15,452 nt of DNA from contig CAZVAQ010000084.1 of assembly GCA_964625145.1 (NCBI GenBank), positions 1-15,452 on the forward strand, in the 5' to 3' direction. Under the pieces are notes generated by a model. The model was not told the DNA's origin and made no database searches. It worked only from the letters and a program-made list of their open reading frames with translations. The position numbers and the translations under genes are program-made. This DNA comes from CAYTRP01 sp964625145. Lineage in GTDB: Bacteria > Sumerlaeota > Sumerlaeia > SLMS01 > JAHLLQ01. Below, in pieces: positions 8,104 through 14,208 of the stretch (the first letter of the stretch is position 1; every line of letters starts with the position of its first letter).

Positions 8104-9321
8104 ATGGATTGGCGCGTCGTGGCTGTGACAGCTTGTCTCGCGTTGAGTTTGCCCGGTGCAACATCGGCGCGCATTGCCGACCGGGATCTGGAGTTCATCG
8201 TGTCGCGCAACGAGGCCACGCGCGCCCAGTTGGCGTCGGTGCGGTATGCCTTTGCCGAGGGGGCCTACGCTTATCGTTCCCCGGGCGGCCGGGGCCGGGT
8301 TGCCGAAGGACAGTACAAGGGCCGCCACCCGATGGCCATGCGTCAAGGGACCGTGCTGGCCGATGGCGACTACCGCGCCTGGGAGGTGGAAACGCTCATC
8401 CCGGGAACCGATGGCGTCGACGACCTGCACACGCGCACCTTCGCCGTGCGCAACGACCGCTACTTCGCGCTGTCCAACGGCGTGATCACCGATGGCGGCT
8501 TCGCATCCTTCAGTGACGTGTACGTCTACCCCCACAGCACCAGGACGCGCGATGGCCAACGCGTGGGGCTGCTGGAGGAGGAACGCTACACGGCCGACGT
8601 GCTGGACTATGCGTTCCTGTCGGACCGGCTGGGCCGTACGCTGCGCGAGGAGGTCGAGGCCTCCCTGCTGACGGAGCGTTCCGGTGCGGTGGAGCTGGAA
8701 GTGTTGCAGGACCTGGACGGCAACGTGGGGGAGTACCGGATTCACCTGATGGATGGCGACGGCAAACCGGATGTCTCGCGAATTACCTACACGCTGGATC
8801 CACAGGCGGGTTTCCTGATCAAGCGCAAGGAGACCTACGACACGAACGGCAACCTGGTCGCGCAGCGCCGCGTGACCAACATGCCGTTGGGCGAGACGGG
8901 ACTGCACTTTCCCGCCGAGGTGATCGAGCTGACCTTCGAGATGCAGGACAGTCCGGACGGGCCATTGCCCATGCCCGTGACCGAGACACGCACGGTCGCG
9001 CGGGACGTCGAATTGCTCCGGAGCCTGGAACCCGAAAAGTTCGGGCTGGGCAGCTTGGGAGTCGACGACGAGGATCTCGTCACGGTGTTCGATGGTGTAC
9101 GCAATGGACATCCCACGCGAATGGACGCGAAGACGGCGGATGATCTGCAACAACCCGGCAAGGAGCAGGCGCCAAGGGAACGCATTGCCCCCGCAGCGCC
9201 GGAGCATCGGCGAGTGGTCGGTCCCTCCCTGACAACACGGCCATCGGCGTCCGGTGGTCTGGTGGATCGGATGTGGAGCCTGTTCAGTTGGGCGTTTGGA
9301 TGGCTGAGTCTCGACTTCTGA
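8104..9321 (+). CDS. exported protein of unknown function, LolA-like fold possible
   Basis: Starting at ATG 8104 gives 405 residues with a signal peptide (MDWRVVAVTACLALSLPGAT, likely cleaved near ATSA) and a G-rich ribosome site just upstream. The frame stays open back to 7924, but the tandem palindromes lie in that stretch, so the short start is preferred. The mature protein alternates short hydrophilic strands with turns (for example DYRAWEVETLI, GEYRIHLMDGDGKPDVSRI, FLIKRKETYDTNGNLVAQRR). This reminds me of the open beta-sheet folds of LolA/LolB-like or outer-membrane lipoprotein-sorting proteins, but I see no diagnostic motif. After a polar, proline-containing linker (about 345-385) it ends in an aromatic tail (MWSLFSWAFGWLSLDF) that could sit in a membrane interface. 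It lies 103 bases upstream of the MoxR gene in the same direction. Confidence 0.75.
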   Translation: MDWRVVAVTACLALSLPGATSARIADRDLEFIVSRNEATRAQLASVRYAFAEGAYAYRSPGGRGRVAEGQYKGRHPMAMRQGTVLADGDYRAWEVETLIPGTDGVDDLHTRTFAVRNDRYFALSNGVITDGGFASFSDVYVYPHSTRTRDGQRVGLLEEERYTADVLDYAFLSDRLGRTLREEVEASLLTERSGAVELEVLQDLDGNVGEYRIHLMDGDGKPDVSRITYTLDPQAGFLIKRKETYDTNGNLVAQRRVTNMPLGETGLHFPAEVIELTFEMQDSPDGPLPMPVTETRTVARDVELLRSLEPEKFGLGSLGVDDEDLVTVFDGVRNGHPTRMDAKTADDLQQPGKEQAPRERIAPAAPEHRRVVGPSLTTRPSASGGLVDRMWSLFSWAFGWLSLDF

Positions 9322-9424
9322 GCGGGGAGCTCGACGGGAGGACCAGCGGGTCAATGGAATGGGGTTGTGGCCGCGGTTGGAGAGGGGTTGGCTGCTGGTA
9401 ATTTGACGGGGGGCAGGTCTTCCT

Positions 9425-10366
9425 GTGGCCAACCGAGAAGCGATCAAGCGCATCCGCGAGAATGTGATGCGCGTGTACCATGGCAGCGGCAAAGTCGTTG
9501 AGTTGAGCCTGGTGGCGCTGTTGGCGCGCGGGCATCTCCTGCTGGAGGATGTCCCCGGCGTCGGCAAGACCACGCTGGCCTCGGTGCTGGCGCGGTCGAT
9601 CAACTGCGCATTTCAACGCATCCAGTTCACCAGCGACATGCTGCCGTCGGACATCCTGGGCGTGTCGATCTTCAACCAGCAAACCCGCGCCTTTGAATTC
9701 AGGCCCGGACCATTGTTTGCCAACGTGGTGTTGGCGGACGAGATCAACCGCACATCGCCCAAGACGCAATCGGCGCTGCTGGAGGCAATGAACAGCGCGC
9801 GCGTGTCGATGGACGGGCAGGTGCACGACCTGCCGTCGCCGTTCATGGTGCTGGCAACGCAGAACCCGCTGGAGTTTCACGGCACGTTCCCCCTGCCCAA
9901 GAGCCAGATGGACCGCTTCATGATGCGGCTGCACCTGGGCTATCCCGACCGCGAGTCCGAGGTGCGCATCCTGCGCGAGCAGCGGCTGGCCATGACGGAA
10001 GCCGCGGTGGAACCGGTGTTGGATGTGCACGAGGTGCTGGCTCTGCAGGAGGCGACGTCGCACGTGAAGGTGGAGGACTCGCTGTTGGATTACATGACGC
10101 GCATCGCGGAGGCCACGCGCACGTCGCACAGGTTCGAGCTGGGGTGCTCGACGCGCGGGCTGCTGGCGCTGCGGCGTTGCGCGCAGGGATATGCCTACGT
10201 CAACGAGCGCGACTACGTGACGCCGGACGACATCAAGGCCGTGGCCGTGCCGGCGCTGGCGCACCGGGTCGTCGTGGCGCGCACGTTCGAGTCGAGCAGC
10301 TCATGGCACCGCGAGGAGGACGACGCCATCCGCGAGGTGCTGGACGAGGTGGCGGTGCCGGTTTGA
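9425..10366 (+). CDS. moxR: MoxR-family AAA+ ATPase
   Basis: The 313-residue protein matches the usual MoxR length and order: Walker A DVPGVGKTT at residues 42-50, the MoxR signature around FEFRPGPLFANVVLADEINR with Walker B at 101-109, sensor 1 ATQNP at 144-148, and a C-terminal lid with GCSTRGLLALRR near 240-251 where sensor 2 is expected. MoxR ATPases act as chaperones that help assemble or activate protein complexes, usually with von Willebrand factor A proteins encoded alongside. The start is GTG 9425, with a G-rich stretch and AGG upstream. The DUF58 and von Willebrand A genes that normally follow are absent: the next gene is on the other strand. Its only same-strand neighbour is the exported protein before it. 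Family assignment is firm; the client is unknown. Confidence 0.95.
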   Translation: MANREAIKRIRENVMRVYHGSGKVVELSLVALLARGHLLLEDVPGVGKTTLASVLARSINCAFQRIQFTSDMLPSDILGVSIFNQQTRAFEFRPGPLFANVVLADEINRTSPKTQSALLEAMNSARVSMDGQVHDLPSPFMVLATQNPLEFHGTFPLPKSQMDRFMMRLHLGYPDRESEVRILREQRLAMTEAAVEPVLDVHEVLALQEATSHVKVEDSLLDYMTRIAEATRTSHRFELGCSTRGLLALRRCAQGYAYVNERDYVTPDDIKAVAVPALAHRVVVARTFESSSSWHREEDDAIREVLDEVAVPV

Positions 10367-10371
10367 GTGCA

Positions 10372-10399
10372 ATTATGAATTCTGGATGATGAATCAGGA
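10372..10399. repeat. decayed 7-bp repeat between convergent genes
   Basis: Units ATTATGA, ATTCTGG, ATGATGA and ATCAGGA run in 7-bp register and resemble the perfect array at 4267-4294. The repeat fills the 27-base gap between the MoxR stop and the DUF368 stop on the opposite strand, and it contributes the latter's stop codon (10394-10396). The call rests on one exact unit and register, so it is less certain than the first array. Confidence 0.45.
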
Positions 10400-11344
10400 A
10401 TGGGATGTGGCCTTGGAATTTCCAAGCCGGGCGAGGGCCATGGTGATGGCGTAGCCAGCCACGGCGGCGACGATCACGATGACGATGTTGGTGGGCGTTG
10501 CGGCGTGCGCCTCGGAGATGACCTCGCCCTTGTCCATCAGCGCCTTGAACGGGTAGAGGCCGAGCACGCTGCCAACCAGCAATCCGAGCAGGGCGCCCAT
10601 GGTTGGCGCTTTTTGATTCTCCAGCAGCCACTTCAATCCATTGGTCAATCCCGCCACGCCGACGATGACGCCCAGGCCCACGGGCAGCAACACGCTCGCG
10701 CCGATGGAAAAGGCGGCGGAAATGTCGATGTCCTTCAGGGCGGAGATGAAGTTCTTGATGGCTTCGGTGATGGGATAGTACAGCCCGACGATGAGCAGCA
10801 GGTACGACCCGCTGATGCCCGGCAACACCATCGCGGCGGAGGCAATCAAGCCGGCCGCGAAGAAGACGATCCATGTGCCAGGGATGGACACTTGTTGCGC
10901 CAGCGCCAGCGCAACCATGACGCCAAAGCCAAAGACGGCCCCGATGATGACCGGGGGTGTGAAGCCGTGAATCTCCCGCAGGATCACGGGGACGCCGCCA
11001 AGCGTCAGCCCGATGAACAGGGCAAACATGATGTGGTGAATATTCTCCAGCGCCCAGATCATGGGGTAGGAGAGAAGGCCGATGGTCACGGACGACGTGC
11101 CGAAGAGGAGAAGGAGAAAAAGCATGGACGCAAAGCGAAAGCGCAAGCGCGTGATGTCGGCCACGGCATCCACGAAGTTTTGGTACAGCCCCAGGGCCAG
11201 GACGATGGTGCCGCCCGAAACACCGGGGATGATGTTGGCGATGCCCATGAGGCCGCCCGCAAGGATGGTCCGAACCACGCCGACGTCCCCCGGCACAGCC
11301 TCGGCCGTGACGGGTTGGCTTTCGTCAGTATGGGTGGGCTGCAT
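10394..11344 (-). CDS. DUF368 membrane protein (undecaprenyl-phosphate translocase family)
   Basis: The 316-residue polytopic membrane protein carries the two hallmark motifs of DUF368: GIANIIPGVSGGTIVLALGLY (about residues 35-55) and the related MVLPGISGSYLLLIVGLYY (about 171-190). These form an internal repeat typical of inverted-topology transporters. About eight hydrophobic segments are visible. DUF368 members (PopT type) have been shown to help return the C55 lipid carrier undecaprenyl phosphate to the cytoplasmic side for reuse in cell-wall and surface-glycan synthesis. Applying that role here is inference from the family. The start ATG at 11344 has a clear AGGAG (complement of 11353-11357) eight bases upstream. 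The gene is convergent with MoxR and divergent from PilT, so it is probably transcribed alone. Confidence 0.93.
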   Translation of the reverse strand: MQPTHTDESQPVTAEAVPGDVGVVRTILAGGLMGIANIIPGVSGGTIVLALGLYQNFVDAVADITRLRFRFASMLFLLLLFGTSSVTIGLLSYPMIWALENIHHIMFALFIGLTLGGVPVILREIHGFTPPVIIGAVFGFGVMVALALAQQVSIPGTWIVFFAAGLIASAAMVLPGISGSYLLLIVGLYYPITEAIKNFISALKDIDISAAFSIGASVLLPVGLGVIVGVAGLTNGLKWLLENQKAPTMGALLGLLVGSVLGLYPFKALMDKGEVISEAHAATPTNIVIVIVAAVAGYAITMALARLGNSKATSHS

Positions 11345-11637
11345 GGAGGGGGCTCCTGGTCAAATTGGCGGCGGATGGTTCGGCAAGGGCGGGAGGGACG
11401 GCAAGGACAACACGGACGGCAAGGACAAATGCCGGGAGCCCATGGCAAGCAGCATGGCGGGAGCGATGACACGAGGCAACCCGGTGGCGCCCAGAGCGCT
11501 CCTTTATTCGACCTCTGAGCTCCCAATTTTGCCTTCCCCCCGGCGCACCTTCGCCTTGCGCACGGGGTTGGCCGGACGGCTAGTGGCTCCCCGACTCTTG
11601 AGGCAGGTTTCCTCGCAATCGAATCGAAAGGCAGAGC
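11345..11637. other. divergent intergenic region between DUF368 and PilT genes
   Basis: This 293-base stretch should hold promoters for both flanking genes, but I find no convincing paired -35 and -10 boxes by eye. It contains the ribosome site of the DUF368 gene (11353-11357), the 9-bp repeat array (11381-11425) and the ribosome site of pilT (AAAGG at 11627-11631). The rest shows no gene with recognisable coding character. Confidence 0.6.
11381..11425. repeat. 9-bp tandem repeat, 5 units
   Basis: The units in order are CGGCAAGGG, CGGGAGGGA, CGGCAAGGA, CAACACGGA and CGGCAAGGA. The last three follow the same order of variants (CRGCA-, CAACA-, CRGCA-) as the array at 49-84 when that array is read on its - strand. 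This makes the two loci members of one repeat family. Confidence 0.75.
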
Positions 11638-12726
11638 ATGAACTTCAAGGCACTCTTTGCAACAGCCGTGCAGCACGGCGCCTCGGACATTCACCTCATG
11701 GAGGCGGCCGCTCCCTTCTTCCGCATCAACGGTGACCTCATCAAGGTCGAGACCGATGCCCTGACCCACCGCGAGATGAACGCCCTGCTGAAGGAAATCA
11801 TGCCTTCGCACCTGCGCCACGAGCTGGAAGAGCATCGCGGCGTGGACTGTTCCTACCAACTCGAGAACACCGCGCGCTTCCGCGTCGTCGTCTATTACCA
11901 GGATGGCAAGCTGTGCGCCACGCTGCGCCACATCCCGGTGAAGGTCCCCACGATCGACGATATGAAGATGCCGGATGTGCTGAAGAAGATCTCCGCACGC
12001 AACCGCGGCATGGCGCTGGTCACGGGTGTCACGGGTTCGGGCAAGTCAACCACCCTGGCCGCAATCATCCAGGAGATCAATAACCGCGAATCACAGCGCG
12101 TCATCACGATCGAGGACCCGATCGAATACCGCTACACGAACAACAAGAGCGTCATCAGCCAGCGCGAGATCGGCTTTGACGTGGCGAACTTCAGCACGGC
12201 CCTGCGCCAGGCACTGCGCGCCGACCCGGACATCATCATGGTCGGCGAAATGCGCGACGTGGAGACGATCCGCATCGCCATCAAGGCTGCGGAGACGGGC
12301 CACCTTCTGCTGTCCACGCTGCACACCACCGGCGCCGTCCACACGATCCAGCGTATCATCGGCTTCTTCCCCATCGAGGAACACCGGCTGCTGCGCGAGC
12401 AGATCGCCCTGAACCTGGCGGCGGTCGTCACGCAGCGCCTGGTGAAGACGGCCGACGGCAAGGGACGCTGCGCCGCGCAGGAAATCCTCGTCGTGAACCA
12501 GGTCGCCTCAAAGCTCATCCTCGACGACCGCGCCGCGGACCTGGCCAGCGTCATGCAAAGCCGCGACGAGGGCATGCGCAGCATGGACCAAAGCCTTGCG
12601 GATCTGGTGCGCGAGAAGCGCGTCGACCTGGAAGAGGCGAGCAGGTACTGCAACGACTTCTACGCCTTGAAGCGATTCATCCAGGGCATCTCGTCCTCGG
12701 GCGATCGCGGCGGCATTCTGGGCTGA
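11638..12726 (+). CDS. pilT: PilT-family twitching motility ATPase
   Basis: The 362-residue protein has the full PilT/VirB11 layout: an N-terminal PAS-like domain opening with GASDIHL (14-20), Walker A GVTGSGKST (130-138), Asp box TIEDPIEY (157-164), Walker B IIMVGEMRD (199-207) and His box ETGHLLLSTLHTT (219-231). Near the C-terminus, GMRSMDQSLADLVREKRVDLEEA matches the PilT/PilU end. PilT is a cytoplasmic hexamer at the pilus base that drives retraction by pulling pilin subunits out of the fibre. The AIRNLIRE motif needed for retraction in studied PilT proteins is replaced by VASKLILDD, so this may be a PilU-like paralog or a divergent PilT. The start has AAAGG six bases upstream. No other pilus gene is nearby, which is common for pilT. 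Confidence 0.92.
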   Translation: MNFKALFATAVQHGASDIHLMEAAAPFFRINGDLIKVETDALTHREMNALLKEIMPSHLRHELEEHRGVDCSYQLENTARFRVVVYYQDGKLCATLRHIPVKVPTIDDMKMPDVLKKISARNRGMALVTGVTGSGKSTTLAAIIQEINNRESQRVITIEDPIEYRYTNNKSVISQREIGFDVANFSTALRQALRADPDIIMVGEMRDVETIRIAIKAAETGHLLLSTLHTTGAVHTIQRIIGFFPIEEHRLLREQIALNLAAVVTQRLVKTADGKGRCAAQEILVVNQVASKLILDDRAADLASVMQSRDEGMRSMDQSLADLVREKRVDLEEASRYCNDFYALKRFIQGISSSGDRGGILG

Positions 12727-12730
12727 ATGC

Positions 12731-13645
12731 ATGGCAAGCCGGCAGACACCTTCGGCGCCCCGGTACGACGGCCCTGTGCTCGTCACCGGGGCGTCGGGCT
12801 TTTTGGGCGAGCATCTGGCCCGTCGCTTTGCCGCGGCAGGCAACATCGTCGTCGGCACCAATCATCACAACCCGGTGCACATCCCGCGCGCCGATGTGAT
12901 CCCCATCGACATTGCGGATGCGGGCAGCGTGCTGCGGTTGTTTCGCGACCTGCGGCCGGTGGCAGTGTTCCATTGCGCGGCGTTGACCGACATGAACGCG
13001 TGCGAGCGTGATCCTGAAACGGCACGCACCATCAACGTGGAGGGAACCCGCGCCCTTGCTGACGCGGCGCGCACGCACACACCACAGGCGCCATTCGTAT
13101 ATGTGTCCACGGATCTGGCGTTCGATGGCCGGCACGCGCCCTACCGGGAAGACGATCCGCCATCGCCGCTGGGCGAATACGGCCGCACCAAGGTGGAAGG
13201 CGAAGGGATCGTGCTGGGCCTGGAGCGCGGCGTCGTGGTGCGCGCGCCTCTAATCTATGGCCCGCCGGGCACGCACTCCGGCGGATTCCTGAAGTGGATG
13301 GAGGAAAGCGTTGCCATCGGTCGCGAGATGACCCTGTTCAGCGATGAAGTGCGCAGCCCCGTGCATGTGGAGGATCTGTGCATCGCCCTTGAGTTCGCCG
13401 CGCTGCACATTGGCGAACGCCGCGTGTGGCATGCCGCCGGTCCGGAGGGCTTGACGCGCGTGGAGATGGGCCGCTTGTTGTGCACCGCGCGAGGTCGCGA
13501 CACCTCCATCATCCGCGAGCGCACACGCACCGAGGCGGGCGTCGCGTCATTGCGGCCGCGCGACGTGACCCTGGACTCGCGGCGGTTGTGGGAAGCGGCG
13601 GGGTACAGTTCACGGGGCTTTGCAGATGGGTTGAAGTTTGTCTGA
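12731..13645 (+). CDS. RmlD-like extended short-chain dehydrogenase/reductase
   Basis: The 304-residue protein has a Rossmann NAD(P)-binding motif TGASGFLG (19-26), a FHCAALTDMNACERDPE stretch (80-96) typical of the RmlD/dTDP-4-dehydrorhamnose reductase branch, and active-site STDLAFDG (126-133) with YGRTK (Tyr150, Lys154). The motif SPVHVEDLC further on is the usual late family marker. Enzymes of this branch reduce or epimerise nucleotide-sugar intermediates for surface glycans, but the substrate cannot be read from sequence, and no RmlA, RmlB or RmlC gene is nearby. It starts 4 bases after the pilT stop and is likely co-transcribed with it, though the ribosome site is weak. A glycan role linked to pili or the cell surface is possible but speculative. 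Confidence 0.88.
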   Translation: MASRQTPSAPRYDGPVLVTGASGFLGEHLARRFAAAGNIVVGTNHHNPVHIPRADVIPIDIADAGSVLRLFRDLRPVAVFHCAALTDMNACERDPETARTINVEGTRALADAARTHTPQAPFVYVSTDLAFDGRHAPYREDDPPSPLGEYGRTKVEGEGIVLGLERGVVVRAPLIYGPPGTHSGGFLKWMEESVAIGREMTLFSDEVRSPVHVEDLCIALEFAALHIGERRVWHAAGPEGLTRVEMGRLLCTARGRDTSIIRERTRTEAGVASLRPRDVTLDSRRLWEAAGYSSRGFADGLKFV

Positions 13646-13749
13646 TTCGGGTTAGTTTTGGGATTCTTGTCCACTCGCCAGTTCTTGACTACTTGACAGC
13701 AATGCTCGGGGTTGCGCCAGAAAAACCCAGTCACGACACGGTTGCTACT
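13646..13749. other. intergenic region before hicA
   Basis: This 104-base stretch is more AT-rich than its surroundings. It contains two close -35-like hexamers, TTGACT (13685-13690) and TTGACA (13693-13698), but no good -10 box at the expected distance. A weak inverted repeat (GGGTT at 13709-13713, AACCC at 13724-13728) could be part of an operator. A promoter for the toxin-antitoxin pair is likely here but not proven. Confidence 0.35.
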
Positions 13750-13941
13750 ATGCCCACTACTGGAAAGGAAATGCTCAAGTTACTTGCCAAGCATGGATGG
13801 CAGTTGGTCCGCATCAACGGGAGCCACCACATTCTCACCAAGCAGGGGCAGCTGGAGTCTATAAGTGTTCCCGTTCACGGCAACAAACCTCTCGCCAAGG
13901 GCACGGAGAATCAGATACTGAAAAAGGCGGGGTTGAAGTAG
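13750..13941 (+). CDS. hicA: HicA-family mRNA interferase toxin
   Basis: This 63-residue protein matches HicA (YcfA) end to end: MPTTGKEMLKLLAKHGW, the active-site region RINGSHHI with the catalytic histidine (26 or 27), SVPVHGNKPLAKGTENQIL and a final KKAGLK. HicA is a small double-stranded-RNA-binding-fold ribonuclease that cleaves mRNA and is neutralised by HicB. The start is ATG 13750, where family members begin; the frame is open further upstream, with an ATG at 13702, and no strong ribosome site is seen at either. The antitoxin follows 24 bases downstream. The region is visibly less GC-rich than its neighbours, consistent with acquisition of the pair as a unit. Confidence 0.92.
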   Translation: MPTTGKEMLKLLAKHGWQLVRINGSHHILTKQGQLESISVPVHGNKPLAKGTENQILKKAGLK

Positions 13942-13965
13942 CCCCCCGTTCCGATGGAGGCCATC

Positions 13966-14190
13966 ATGAAGTACGTTGTTGAGATCCACGAAAACGAGAA
14001 CCCGGCCGGTGTTCGCTTTTGGGCGACCGTCATCGGGCTCGATGGCTGCCTCATGGAGGAGGAGTCCATCGACGAGCTCTACAGGAACGCGCCCGGAATC
14101 ATCAGGGATGTCATTCAGACGTCGAACGGGCAGGGAGCAAACCTTGCCGAGCCGACACACTTTGAGTTCCGGCTCCTTGTCAACGCCTGA
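13966..14190 (+). CDS. hicB: HicB-like antitoxin, short form
   Basis: From ATG 13966 this gives 74 residues. That start has GGAGG (13956-13960) five bases upstream and begins MKYVVEI as HicB proteins do; ATG 13954 would add four residues. The partly degenerate RNase-H-like HicB core is visible: a first strand, then FWATVIGLDGCLMEEESIDE (compare the family's V-P-D-L-P-G-C pattern) and a helix YRNAPGIIRDVI, ending in a strand (HFEFRLLV). It has no C-terminal DNA-binding domain, so it should neutralise HicA but may not repress its own operon unaided. Position directly after hicA supports the call more strongly than the sequence alone. It ends 18 bases from the convergent mfd gene. Confidence 0.82.
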   Translation: MKYVVEIHENENPAGVRFWATVIGLDGCLMEEESIDELYRNAPGIIRDVIQTSNGQGANLAEPTHFEFRLLVNA

Positions 14191-14208
14191 CGGGCGCGAG
14201 GGGAAGAA

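Noticed and set aside
7954..9603. A 549-codon open frame on the - strand
   Set aside because: It is antisense to the exported protein and to the start of the MoxR gene, with no recognisable motif and shadow-like composition.
10400..11518. A 372-codon open frame on the + strand opposite DUF368
   Set aside because: DUF368 on the - strand has diagnostic motifs and an AGGAG site. The + strand translation is rich in aspartate, glycine, histidine and glutamine with no fold-like pattern.
13426..13749. Long N-terminal extension of HicA (171 codons from 13426)
   Set aside because: It overlaps the reductase gene in another frame, and HicA family members start at MPTTGKEM, here 13750.
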